The notes: a model not told the origin generated them from the sequence alone. Shown: positions 1 to 7,742, counted from the stretch's first letter. The stretch: DNA of 25,261 nt from Clostridia bacterium (GCA_900766045.1 CAAFTW010000049.1:1-25261), one strand, 5' to 3'. Numbers and translations: made by a program.

Positions 1-138
1 AAATATTATATTTTTTCACTGTCTTCTTGACGGGGAGCAGTTCAGAAGCGTCGGGTGGGTGCCCGGGAACCTTGTTGTCGTCTAACGGGCAGACAATCAA
101 AAAAAGATAATAACGGAGGAAATAGGAGGAAATAGAAG
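1..138 (+). other. Leader upstream of panC, possibly with the tail of an upstream gene
   Basis: This stretch precedes panC. One plus-strand frame is open from base 2 to a TAA at 83-85 and could encode the last 27 residues of an upstream gene, ending in VPGNLVVV. I do not recognise that tail. It does not look like panB, a common neighbour of panC. A second frame also stays open for about 100 bases, so coding is not established. The first 30 bases are AT-rich and the middle is GC-rich. Confidence 0.3.
115..134 (+). promoter_or_regulatory. Duplicated Shine-Dalgarno before panC
   Basis: The 10-mer GGAGGAAATA occurs twice, perfectly and back to back (115-124 and 125-134). The second copy places GGAGG nine bases before the panC ATG at 139, which is a good ribosome-binding distance. 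The first copy is 19 bases away, too far for the same start. The duplicate may be a standby ribosome site or a recent slippage duplication. It fixes the panC start at 139. Confidence 0.75.
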
Positions 139-1008
139 ATGAAAATTGCAAAGACGATTGAGGAAGTGCGCGAGCAGATTGCGGAGTGGAAGGCTGAGGG
201 GCTGACGATCGGCCTGTGTCCGACGATGGGATTTCTGCATGAGGGCCATGCGTCGCTGATGGACGCGTCCGTAAAGCGCTGCGATAAGACCGTGGCGTCT
301 GTGTTCGTCAACCCGATCCAGTTCGGACCGACGGAAGACCTGGCTGACTATCCTCGTGATTTCAAGCACGACTGTGATCTGCTGGAGAAACACGGTGTGG
401 ACATGGTTTTCCACCCGGATCCGTCCGAAATGTACTTCGATGATTTCTGCACCTACGTCGACATTGATGTACTGTCCAAGACGCTCTGCGGAAAGACCCG
501 CCCGATTCACTTCCGCGGTGTATGCACGGTTATTACCAAACTCCTTCACATCGTAGAGCCGGACCGTATCTTCTTCGGTCAGAAGGACGCGCAGCAGCTG
601 GCCATCATCAGAAGAATGGTCAGAGACCTGAACTTCAAGGTTGAAGTCATCGGCTGCCCGATCGTAAGAGAAAAAGACGGCCTCGCTAAGAGTTCCCGCA
701 ACACCTACCTCAGCCCGGAGGCCAGAAAGGCCGCAGTTATCCTCTCCAGAGCCGTCCGCCTCGGTCAGGACCTGGTTGAAAAGGGTGAGTACAGAAGCGC
801 GCAGCTGACGGATGCCATGAAGAAAAAGCTCGCGGAAGAGCCGATGGCAGATCCTGAATACGTGGAGGTCGTCAACGGCGAGAACATGCAGCCGGTTGAG
901 ACGTTCAAGAAGGGGGATCTGGTCGCTATGGCCGTCAGAATCGACGGAACCCGCCTGATTGACAACTTCACCGTCGGCGATCCGAAGATCACTTACACGG
1001 AGGATTAA
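139..1008 (+). CDS. panC: Pantothenate synthetase
   Basis: PanC joins pantoate and beta-alanine using ATP, through a pantoyl-adenylate, to make pantothenate, the precursor of coenzyme A. It is a cytoplasmic enzyme of the HIGH-type nucleotidyltransferase fold. The 289-residue product has the usual family length. Visible motifs are the HIGH-like PTMGFLHEGHASL (residues 28-40), FVNPIQFGP from about 56 for pantoate binding, FFGQKDAQQ from about 145, and the KMSKS-like LAKSSRN (182-188). The start is set by a GGAGG nine bases upstream. No panB or panD is visible in the window. The TAA stop overlaps the stop of the convergent yigZ within TTAA at 1005-1008, so neither gene can have a conventional 3' untranslated terminator of its own here. 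Confidence 0.97.
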   Translation: MKIAKTIEEVREQIAEWKAEGLTIGLCPTMGFLHEGHASLMDASVKRCDKTVASVFVNPIQFGPTEDLADYPRDFKHDCDLLEKHGVDMVFHPDPSEMYFDDFCTYVDIDVLSKTLCGKTRPIHFRGVCTVITKLLHIVEPDRIFFGQKDAQQLAIIRRMVRDLNFKVEVIGCPIVREKDGLAKSSRNTYLSPEARKAAVILSRAVRLGQDLVEKGEYRSAQLTDAMKKKLAEEPMADPEYVEVVNGENMQPVETFKKGDLVAMAVRIDGTRLIDNFTVGDPKITYTED

Positions 1009-1649
1009 AGGGATTCCGGATCCAGCGGCAGTGCGAACAGCTTATGCTTTTCCGCAAGCGGATGAATGCTGCCGTTGGTGATTCCGGCCATAACCTGAAG
1101 GACATCTTCCTTGTCAGATTCTTCCAGGTACAGATCAAAACCGACTTTATCGGTGTACTGGATATTGCTGATTTCCGCCTTTCCATCAAAAGGGAAGGCG
1201 GAGATCCGGTTAAAGGTGCTGTAATCCGTTTCAAATGAGATAGCAAGCTTATCCGTCATCGCAGCCGGTGAAGATGCGCGTACGCCCGCTTTTGCGGCCT
1301 GTGTGTAGGCTCTGACCAGCCCGCCTGTACCCAGCTTGATTCCGCCAAAGTATCTGGTCACAACAATTACCAGATTGGAAAAACGCTCTTTTACCAGCAT
1401 CTGTACGATGGGAGCACCGGATGTTCCCTGCGGTTCACCGTCATCGCTTCCCCACTGCAGCTGAAACTGATCGCCGATCACCATGGCCGGGACGTTATGC
1501 GTCGCGTTATAGTGTTTTTTCCTGATTGTACGGATAAAATCCTCCGCCTCTTCCCGGCTTTCTGCCGGTGAAGCATAAGCGATAAACCTGGATTTCTGAA
1601 TTACGATTTCATCGCTTCCACGCTCTGTAACCGTCCGGTACTGTTCCAT
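1005..1649 (-). CDS. yigZ: YigZ/IMPACT (UPF0029) family protein
   Basis: The product is 214 residues, typical for bacterial YigZ. The N-terminal UPF0029/IMPACT domain (about residues 10-125) carries the family signatures HNVPAMV, DDGEPQGTSG and VVTRYFGGIKLGTGGLVRAY. A C-terminal DUF1949-like region (about 140-205) follows. Eukaryotic IMPACT modulates GCN2 signalling, but the bacterial role is not settled; nucleic-acid or ribosome-related binding has been suggested from the fold. A purine-rich Shine-Dalgarno (GGGGGAGAAAGG) lies directly before the ATG at 1649. It faces panC tail to tail and lies downstream of codY on the same strand, 291 bases away. Confidence 0.93.
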   Translation of the reverse strand: MEQYRTVTERGSDEIVIQKSRFIAYASPAESREEAEDFIRTIRKKHYNATHNVPAMVIGDQFQLQWGSDDGEPQGTSGAPIVQMLVKERFSNLVIVVTRYFGGIKLGTGGLVRAYTQAAKAGVRASSPAAMTDKLAISFETDYSTFNRISAFPFDGKAEISNIQYTDKVGFDLYLEESDKEDVLQVMAGITNGSIHPLAEKHKLFALPLDPESL

Positions 1650-1940
1650 CCTTTCTCCCCCTTATTTCTTTCCAGACAAAAATGAAAGAAAGCAGAAGAT
1701 GAAAGGAAAAACCTGTCACCTTCCGCCGATAACACTCTGCAGGAGCATTTCCCCGCAAAGGCAGATCCGGTACTGCATCTTCTTGCCATGATCATACAAC
1801 ACCTTATTCTTTTATTCTCCTGACCTGTACAGCCATTCAGATGGAGACAGATCCGCCGGAGACATTCCGTTTATATTCTTTCTTAAACATTTCTCGCTTA
1901 TCCCATTTCACAGGATATTCTGCAGATGCAGAAACGCGGA
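1650..1940. other. Spacer between codY and yigZ
   Basis: This 291-bp gap lies downstream of codY and upstream of yigZ, both leftward. I see no convincing terminator with a U-tract for codY and no recognisable RNA gene. A 64-codon leftward frame (1601-1795) has a modest AAGGTG before its ATG but overlaps the yigZ start and resembles nothing known. The region nearest yigZ is purine-rich on the coding strand and contains the yigZ ribosome binding site. Confidence 0.5.
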
Positions 1941-2714
1941 TTAGATATCAATCTTAGCAATCTGGTCACGCAGGAAATTGTTGGTAATCTTGATTCTTGT
2001 TCCCTTCATACCCAGGGATCTGGATTCAATAACACCTGCACTCTCCAGCTTGCGGAGCGCGTTAACGATTACAGAACGAGTGATGTTGAACTTATCCGCT
2101 ACCTTGCTGGCAACCAGAAGTCCTTCGTTTCCTTCCAGCTCACCAAAAATCTTTACGACTGCATCAAGCTCTGAGTAAGACAGTGTCTCGAGAGCCATGT
2201 CAACAGCGTTCTTTTCTCTGCTGTCAGCCTCTTCTTCAAGAGCAATGCTTCTGGAAACTTCCAGTCCTACAACGGTTGCGCCATACTCTGTAATCGCAAT
2301 GTCTTCCTCATCATATGGCTCGTTCTCACGAAGCAGAACAACGGTAGCTACACGGTTTCCTCCGAAAATTACCGGAACGATGATATGATAGTATTCATAC
2401 TTGTTATAGTCATCTCCGATAATCTTTGTAATATCGTCACCTGTAACATTCTCTTTGGTGCTTGTGATTTTCAGAAGACGGGAATTGATTTCCGGCTTCA
2501 GTACGTCTGCACCAGACTCGTCCTTTGTTACGAGGGTATCTGCTTCACTGCTTCTGGAAGCCAGGATCTTACCTCTCTTACTCATAACCAGGACTTCAGA
2601 CTCCAGCATTTCTCCGATGGAATCGCACAGCTCATCAAAGGCGACGTAGCCGGTTGTGCTTTCTGAAAGCATTCTGTTTAGTTCTCGAATTCTCGATAAT
2701 AATCTCTTACTCAT
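1941..2714 (-). CDS. codY: GTP- and branched-chain amino acid-sensing global repressor CodY
   Basis: CodY senses GTP and isoleucine/leucine/valine and represses amino acid uptake, biosynthesis and stationary-phase genes. An N-terminal GAF-type ligand domain (about residues 1-150) is joined by a helical linker to a C-terminal winged helix. The last 65 residues are almost textbook CodY: SYSELDAV, then ELEGNEGLLVASKVAD, TRSVIVNALRKLESAGV and SRSLGMKGTRIK, the last being the DNA-binding region. I start at the ATG at 2714 (MSKRLLSRIREL), giving 257 residues against 259 in Bacillus, with GAAAGG about 11 bases upstream. A GTG at 2744 would add ten residues with no family match. codY lies downstream of hslU and hslV, as in Bacillus codVWXY. 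Confidence 0.96.
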   Translation of the reverse strand: MSKRLLSRIRELNRMLSESTTGYVAFDELCDSIGEMLESEVLVMSKRGKILASRSSEADTLVTKDESGADVLKPEINSRLLKITSTKENVTGDDITKIIGDDYNKYEYYHIIVPVIFGGNRVATVVLLRENEPYDEEDIAITEYGATVVGLEVSRSIALEEEADSREKNAVDMALETLSYSELDAVVKIFGELEGNEGLLVASKVADKFNITRSVIVNALRKLESAGVIESRSLGMKGTRIKITNNFLRDQIAKIDI

Positions 2715-2765
2715 AGTTTCATCAGCCTTTCTCTTACCACACACACAATTTGATAAAAAGTTTAT

Positions 2766-2795
2766 TTATATAAAACACTGCTCAGGGAAGAGCAG
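2766..2795 (-). terminator. Weak hairpin with T-rich tail between hslU and codY
   Basis: On the leftward strand a 6-bp stem, CTGCTC with GAGCAG (2778-2783 and 2790-2795, loop of six), is followed by TGTTTTATAT. This resembles a weak intrinsic terminator or attenuator. It would reduce, not abolish, read-through from hslU into codY, whose start is about 50 bases further on. Confidence 0.4.
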
Positions 2796-2886
2796 GCTTT
2801 CTACCCTCCCTGCCGCGGCATTTTCAATGTTAATGCGGTTCGGATCATGTTCCTGTCCGGACCGGTCTTTCTATCCTGCATCAGCA

Positions 2887-4332
2887 TTACAGAATATATT
2901 TCTGAACGTCATCCTTCTCAATCGTGTCAGCGAACTTACTCTTAACAAAGTCCTTATCGATTACGGTCTTTCCTTCCGGTCCCTCCTCCGGAATCTCATA
3001 GGAGATATCCTCCAGAAGACGTTCCAGGATAGTAGACAGGCGGCGCGCTCCGATATTTTCATTCTGCTGATTCATCAGAGCTGCAATCTCTGCGATTTCC
3101 TCAATGGCATCGTCAGTAAATTCCAGGTGAATTCCTTCTGTCGCCAGAAGAGCCTGATGCTGCTTAACAATGGCATTCTTAGGAACCGTCAGAATCTTCA
3201 TCAGGTCATCCTTCGTCAGGTTCTGCAGTTCTACTCGGATCGGGAAACGTCCTTGCAGTTCCGGAATCAGATCCGTCGGCTTGGAGACGCTGAACGCACC
3301 GGCACCGATAAACAGGATGTGATCGGTTTTCACCGGACCGTACTTCGTGTTAACCACGCTTCCCTCAACGATTGGAAGAATGTCTCTCTGAACGCCTTCA
3401 CGGGAAACATCGGCCCCGGAACCATAGTTGTTTCCGGCAGCAATTTTATCGATCTCATCGATAAAGATGATTCCATTCTGCTCCGCATTTTCTACGGCGT
3501 CATCCGTAACAGCGTCCATATCAAGAAGTTTGGAGGCTTCCTGTTCGCGCAGAATCTTCCTCGCGTCCTTGACTTTGACCTTTCTTGTTTTCTTTTTCTT
3601 TGGCATCATATCGCCGAAAATGTTTCCGATGGCGATGCTCATGCCTTCATTACTCATGTCCAGCTCATTGCTTCTCGGTGCTTCTTCTACCTGGATTTCA
3701 ATGAACTGATCTTCCAGAAGTCCCTTTCTCAGCTGATCACGCACCTGATCTCTGGCCATCTTCACATCAGAAGACTCGGTTTCCTGTGCGTGCTTCTGTT
3801 GACTCTGCTCATACAGCTGCTTCTGGCTCGGATAGCCTCCGCTGTTGCGGAGAAAATCAAACGGACTGCTGTCCTGGTTTTGCTGGTTCTGCACGGCCTG
3901 TGCCTTTCCAGGAACCATCGCCTCAACGATTTTATCCTCGGCCATCTTATCAGCGATATCATATTTCTCCTGCATCGCGCTCTGTTTGGTAATGCGCATA
4001 GACGCTTCCACCAGATCACGAACCATAGAATCAACATCTCTTCCTACATAGCCGACTTCTGTAAATTTGGTTGCCTCGACTTTTACAAACGGCGCCTTCA
4101 TCAGCTTGGCAAGACGTCTTGCGATTTCCGTCTTACCACAGCCGGTAGGTCCCATCATCAGGATGTTCTTCGGTGTGATTTCTTCTCTCATCTCATCCGA
4201 TACCAGATTTCTTCTGTAGCGGTTTCTCAGAGCTACCGCAACCGAACGCTTTGCCTTGTCCTGACCGATGATATATTTATCCAATTCAGCAACAATCTCT
4301 TTCGGAGTCAAACCTTGGATCTTATCCGCCAT
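2887..4332 (-). CDS. hslU: HslU (ClpY) ATPase subunit of the HslVU protease
   Basis: HslU is the hexameric AAA+ unfoldase that feeds proteins into the HslV peptidase chamber. The 481-residue product shows the N-terminal IIGQDKAKR segment (21-29), Walker A GPTGCGKT (61-68), the pore loop GYVG (94-97) and a family-specific I domain (about 110-250) rich in Gln and charged residues. Walker B IIFIDE lies near 288-293, and the sensor-II GARRL motif is in the last quarter. It ends in YIL, matching the hydrophobic C-terminal tail that docks into HslV and activates it. A GAGGAGG about ten bases upstream supports the ATG at 4332. A consensus promoter sits just upstream, separate from hslV. Confidence 0.98.
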   Translation of the reverse strand: MADKIQGLTPKEIVAELDKYIIGQDKAKRSVAVALRNRYRRNLVSDEMREEITPKNILMMGPTGCGKTEIARRLAKLMKAPFVKVEATKFTEVGYVGRDVDSMVRDLVEASMRITKQSAMQEKYDIADKMAEDKIVEAMVPGKAQAVQNQQNQDSSPFDFLRNSGGYPSQKQLYEQSQQKHAQETESSDVKMARDQVRDQLRKGLLEDQFIEIQVEEAPRSNELDMSNEGMSIAIGNIFGDMMPKKKKTRKVKVKDARKILREQEASKLLDMDAVTDDAVENAEQNGIIFIDEIDKIAAGNNYGSGADVSREGVQRDILPIVEGSVVNTKYGPVKTDHILFIGAGAFSVSKPTDLIPELQGRFPIRVELQNLTKDDLMKILTVPKNAIVKQHQALLATEGIHLEFTDDAIEEIAEIAALMNQQNENIGARRLSTILERLLEDISYEIPEEGPEGKTVIDKDFVKSKFADTIEKDDVQKYIL

Positions 4333-4350
4333 GATTATTCATCCTCCTCT

Positions 4351-4381
4351 ATTATATACCAATTTTTCCCGAAAATGTCAA
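4351..4381 (-). promoter_or_regulatory. Sigma-A promoter of hslU(-codY) with CodY-like half-sites
   Basis: Leftward, a perfect TTGACA (4376-4381) is followed after 19 bases by a perfect TATAAT (4351-4356); an overlapping TATATA at 17-base spacing is an alternative -10. The predicted leader is short, about 15 bases, leading into the GAGGAGG of hslU. The spacer holds AATTTT and AAAAT (4361-4376) as inverted half-sites of the CodY consensus AATTTTCWGAAAATT, but separated by five bases instead of three. The promoter call is firm; CodY binding is speculation. Confidence 0.75.
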
Positions 4382-4488
4382 ACAATTTTGTTCTGTTTTA
4401 ACTTTATAACATTACTGACAATACACATCTATTAAAAGTATTGTTTATAATTATTGATTTCTATAAAGCTATCAGCAAATCATTTCAT

Positions 4489-5040
4489 TTACTGTCCAAG
4501 CTTTTCCACAGTAATGTGATCATTCGTGTAAACACAGATGGAAGAAGCAATTTTCAGGGACTCTCTTACGATCGCTTCTGCTCCCATGTCTGTATGATTA
4601 TACAGAGCATTTGCCGCAGAATATGCGTAATTTCCGCCAGAACCAATGGCAACAAACTGCTCATCCGGCTCGATGATTTCACCATTTCCGGAAAGAACCA
4701 GCATGTCATCCTTATCCATAACGATCATGAGTGCTTCCAGGCTTCGCATGCCTTTGTCCGATCTCCACATCTGCGCGAGATCAACGGCTGCACGTCTCAG
4801 ATTTCCGTCATGCTCTTCCAGCTTGCTCTCGAACTTTTCTGTAAGTGTAAATGCATCAGCTACAGATCCGGCAAAACCGGTGAGTACCTGACCATGAAAA
4901 ATCTTTTTTACCTTGACCGCGCCATTTTTCATAATTGCGGTCTTGCCCATTGTTACCTGGCCGTCTCCGCCAATAGCAACATCATCCGGGCCTCTTCTTA
5001 CGGCACAAATCGTCGTTGCGTGGAATTCCAATTCCGCCAT
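4489..5040 (-). CDS. hslV: HslV (ClpQ) peptidase subunit of the HslVU protease
   Basis: HslV is an N-terminal-nucleophile, proteasome-beta-like peptidase that forms the central dodecamer of HslVU. The 183-residue product has the family signatures GDGQVTMG, GFAGSVADAFTL, IGSGGNYA and ICVYTND. The mature protein is expected to begin at the Thr-Thr-Ile of FHATTICAVRR, so Thr9 is the likely catalytic nucleophile. That leaves an eight-residue propeptide (MAELEFHA), longer than the single Met removed in E. coli and close to the short N-terminal segment of Bacillus CodW. AAGGAGG lies about ten bases before the ATG at 5040. hslU starts 156 bases downstream under its own promoter. Confidence 0.97.
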   Translation of the reverse strand: MAELEFHATTICAVRRGPDDVAIGGDGQVTMGKTAIMKNGAVKVKKIFHGQVLTGFAGSVADAFTLTEKFESKLEEHDGNLRRAAVDLAQMWRSDKGMRSLEALMIVMDKDDMLVLSGNGEIIEPDEQFVAIGSGGNYAYSAANALYNHTDMGAEAIVRESLKIASSICVYTNDHITVEKLGQ

Positions 5041-5334
5041 AACTTCTCTGCCTCCTTATTTTCTCAATATTTTCTGGTGAACTGCAGCCATGTTAAGCTA
5101 TATAAGCGCAGCAAACTCTCTCGTATATCTTATCCATTATTATCATTCTTAAAACAATCCGCAATGCATCTTGCAAAACTTCGCAGAAAATTCACCTTAG
5201 AACCGAAACACAGAACTGAGTATTGTATACACAGACGAGTATCGGTCTGCTCCGGTCAGCGGCGGGAAACAAGGATGTTCCCGTCTTTTCAGAGCTGACT
5301 TAACTTAATTCAGTTTTTACAGAGCTGATGATTT
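5041..5334. other. Spacer between topA and hslV (position of trmFO-xerC in Bacillus)
   Basis: This 294-bp gap has no gene. A CGGGAAACA/TGTTCCCG hairpin (about 5262-5283, one bulge) lies downstream of topA, but it has a T-rich flank only on the plus strand, so it is not a clear topA terminator. CAGAGCTGA occurs twice as a direct repeat, 30 bases apart (5290-5298 and 5320-5328). Leftward, TTGCGG and TAATAA with 16-base spacing (around 5140-5165) could be a weak hslV promoter. In Bacillus this position carries gid/trmFO and codV/xerC; no remnant of either is visible. Confidence 0.5.
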
Positions 5335-7578
5335 TTACTCCTTATACTTGCACTCCGGATTGGAGCAGGCCAGCATGGTCGTTTTGGTCTTCTTTTCAAC
5401 CAGAAGACTTCCACAGACCGGACACTTTTTATTCACCGGCTTATTCCAGTAAGACTGCTTACACTCCGGCCATCCGCTGCAGCCATAGAACACGCGCCCC
5501 TTACGGGAATGCTTCTCTACGATGTCCCTTCCGCAGACCGGACACTTTACGCCAATCTTGACGACAAGCGGCTTGGTGTTTTTACACTCCGGATATCCGC
5601 TGCAGGCGATGAAATCGCCGAATCTGCCACTCTTGATGACCATCGGGCGGCCGCAGAGTTCGCAGACTTCTCCTGTCGGACGGTCCTGAACCTCAACCTT
5701 CTGGATCTCAGAATCCGCAACATCCAGTTCCTTTTTAAACGGCCCGTAGAAATCCCGGATAACCTGCTTCCACTCCGTACCCTTGACCTCAACATCATCA
5801 AGCGTATTCTCCATCTCAGCCGTGAATCCTGAGTCAACGATATCCTTGAAATATTTCTCCAGAAGATCATCGACGATAAAGCCAAGATCTGTCGGAACCA
5901 GGCTCTTCTTTTCACGCCTGACGTAGCGTCTTCCGGTCAGTGTGTTTACGATCGGCGCATAGGTACTCGGACGTCCGATATCTCTTGTTTCCAGCTCTTT
6001 TACAAGGCTTGCCTCTGTAAATCTTGCCGGCGGCTGAGTGAAGTTCTGCTCGCCTTCCACTTTCTGAAGATCCAGCTGCTCGCCCTCCTGAAGCTCAGGA
6101 AGCTGCTTGCTGCCGTCATCTGCAGAAACATGGTAAACTCTTCTGCATCCGTCAAAGATCATACGTGATCCGGATGCGCGGAAACCATATTCACCGCATG
6201 AAATAACTGCCTGCATGCTGTCGTAACGCGCAGGAGCCATCTGGCTGGCTATGAATCTGGTCCAGATCAGGTTATACAGCTTGAACTGGTCTGTGGAAAG
6301 AGAATCTTTCACATCTTCCGGAGCCAGAGTCACATCCGCCGGGCGGATAGCCTCGTGAGCGTCCTGAATATCTTTCTTCTTATTTGAATAGACCTTTCCA
6401 CCGTAATACTCATTTCCAAAACGATCAGAAATATAAGTTCTGGAAGCGCTTCGTGCCTCTTCAGAAACACGGACAGAGTCGGTACGCAGATAGGTAATCA
6501 GACCGATTGTGCCGTGACCCTTTACATCAACACCTTCATACAGCTGCTGCGCAATCATCATGGTCTTTCTGGTATTGAAATTGATCCGGTTGGACGCATC
6601 CTGCTGGAGACTTGAAGTCGTATATGGAGGATATGGATTTCTGACCGTTTCCCTTCTTGTCAGCTTGTCGACCAGATAGGGTTTTCCTTCAAGCTCCTTC
6701 AGAACCTGGTCCTTTTCCTGTTCATTATGAAGCGTAATCTTCTTTCCTGCCTTGTTATTCAGCTTAGCCTGGAAAACAATGCCTTTCTTAAAGGAAGCGG
6801 TTACCGTCCAGTATTCTTCCGGAACAAAGTTCTGAATCTCTTTCTCTCTGTCGCAGATAATCTTCAGTGCGGCAGACTGCACACGACCTGCAGAAAGTCC
6901 CCTCTTTACTTTTCTCCAGAGCAGCGGGCTGATCTGATAGCCTACCAGGCGGTCCAGAACACGTCTTGCCTGCTGCGCATCCACCAGACTCTGGTCAATT
7001 GGACGCGGGTGCTTGATCGCTTCCTTTACAACCGGTTTGGTGATCTCATTGAAGGTCACGCGGCATGGCTCATCCGGATCAATTCCGAGCAGGTAAGCCA
7101 GATGCCAGGAAATCGCTTCTCCCTCGCGGTCCGGGTCGGTTGCGAGATAGACGCGGGATGCCTTTTTTGCTTCCCGTTTCAGTTCCTTGATCAGATCGCC
7201 CTTTCCTCGGATGGAAATGTACTGCGGCTCAAAATCATGATCGATATCAATTCCCAGCTTGCTCTTTGGAAGGTCTCTGACGTGACCGACAGAAGCGACC
7301 ACCTTATAGCTTGAACCTAAGAATTTTCCGATTGTCTTCGCCTTGGACGGAGACTCTACGATGACCAGTTTTTTCTTGCGGACAGCTGTCTTTTTTGCCG
7401 TTGTTTTTCTGGCTGCTGTCTTTTTTGTTCTTGTTGAAGTTTTCCTTTTTGTGGTTTTTGCCGCCGTGCTCTTCCCGGAAGATGCAGATTTTACTGCCGT
7501 CTCTTCAGAAGAAGCGCCCGAAGACACTGATTTATCTTTAACCTCAGCTTCAGCAGCTGATGCTTTAACCATGTTCAT
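5335..7578 (-). CDS. topA: DNA topoisomerase I with a basic N-terminal tail
   Basis: This type IA topoisomerase relaxes negative supercoils through a transient 5'-phosphotyrosine. From the ATG at 7578 (AAGGGG nine bases upstream) it has 747 residues. The Toprim domain begins at KLVIVESPSKAKTIG near residue 70 and includes ATDPDREGEAISWH. The catalytic tyrosine is in TYLRTDS, about Tyr363. Three C-terminal four-cysteine zinc ribbons follow (each starting CELCG or CPVCG and closing CSGYPEC, CSGWPEC or CSNPEC). Topoisomerase I normally starts at the Toprim strand; here about 68 extra residues precede it, first acidic/Ser-rich, then Lys/Arg/Thr/Ala-rich (about 41-70), like a histone H1 tail. An upstream in-frame start at 7629 would add residues encoded across the promoter region and is unlikely. 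Confidence 0.97.
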   Translation of the reverse strand: MNMVKASAAEAEVKDKSVSSGASSEETAVKSASSGKSTAAKTTKRKTSTRTKKTAARKTTAKKTAVRKKKLVIVESPSKAKTIGKFLGSSYKVVASVGHVRDLPKSKLGIDIDHDFEPQYISIRGKGDLIKELKREAKKASRVYLATDPDREGEAISWHLAYLLGIDPDEPCRVTFNEITKPVVKEAIKHPRPIDQSLVDAQQARRVLDRLVGYQISPLLWRKVKRGLSAGRVQSAALKIICDREKEIQNFVPEEYWTVTASFKKGIVFQAKLNNKAGKKITLHNEQEKDQVLKELEGKPYLVDKLTRRETVRNPYPPYTTSSLQQDASNRINFNTRKTMMIAQQLYEGVDVKGHGTIGLITYLRTDSVRVSEEARSASRTYISDRFGNEYYGGKVYSNKKKDIQDAHEAIRPADVTLAPEDVKDSLSTDQFKLYNLIWTRFIASQMAPARYDSMQAVISCGEYGFRASGSRMIFDGCRRVYHVSADDGSKQLPELQEGEQLDLQKVEGEQNFTQPPARFTEASLVKELETRDIGRPSTYAPIVNTLTGRRYVRREKKSLVPTDLGFIVDDLLEKYFKDIVDSGFTAEMENTLDDVEVKGTEWKQVIRDFYGPFKKELDVADSEIQKVEVQDRPTGEVCELCGRPMVIKSGRFGDFIACSGYPECKNTKPLVVKIGVKCPVCGRDIVEKHSRKGRVFYGCSGWPECKQSYWNKPVNKKCPVCGSLLVEKKTKTTMLACSNPECKYKE

Positions 7579-7610
7579 ATAAAAATACCCCTTTTTTCTC
7601 AAACTCAGCA

Positions 7611-7632
7611 AGGATGTATTATAGCACATCCT
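7611..7632. promoter_or_regulatory. Palindrome over the topA -10 box, possible operator
   Basis: AGGATGT (7611-7617) and ACATCCT (7626-7632) form a perfect 7-bp inverted repeat separated by eight bases. It brackets the TATAAT of the topA promoter almost symmetrically. A dimeric repressor bound here would block promoter melting. No regulator is identified. The repeat could alternatively be chance or form a small hairpin. Confidence 0.45.
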
Positions 7633-7645
7633 ATGAACCTGTCAA
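7618..7645 (-). promoter_or_regulatory. Perfect-consensus sigma-A promoter of topA
   Basis: Leftward, TTGACA (7640-7645), a 16-base spacer and TATAAT (7618-7623) match the housekeeping consensus at all twelve positions. TGC directly before the -10 also gives an extended -10. Transcription would begin near 7611, leaving a leader of about 33 bases before the ATG at 7578. Confidence 0.85.
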
Positions 7646-7713
7646 ACATATCTGATTATTACACCTTATTGCGATATATTTTCCTATTCATAATCCTGGG
7701 CGTTTTGTTCTTT

Positions 7714-7742
7714 TTTGTATCACATGGATATACACTTGTCAA
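7714..7742 (-). promoter_or_regulatory. Possible second, upstream promoter of topA
   Basis: Leftward, TTGACA (7737-7742) is followed after 17 bases by TACAAA (7714-7719), with TGA immediately before it as an extended -10. The -10 is only a four-of-six match, so this would be weaker than the consensus promoter about 95 bases closer to topA. It lies in the AT-rich gap between dprA and topA. Confidence 0.4.

Noticed and set aside
1601..1795. A 64-codon leftward frame between codY and yigZ
   Set aside because: It has a modest ribosome site, but it overlaps the yigZ start and its sequence looks non-coding and Cys/Ser-rich without a pattern.
2715..2744. Ten-residue N-terminal extension of CodY from the GTG at 2744
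   Set aside because: The extension has no counterpart in the family. The ATG at 2714 gives the normal length and has a plausible ribosome site.
2656..4401. A 581-codon rightward open frame
   Set aside because: It lies wholly antisense to hslU and codY, whose family matches are unambiguous. Its product resembles nothing known, and it is a shadow frame.
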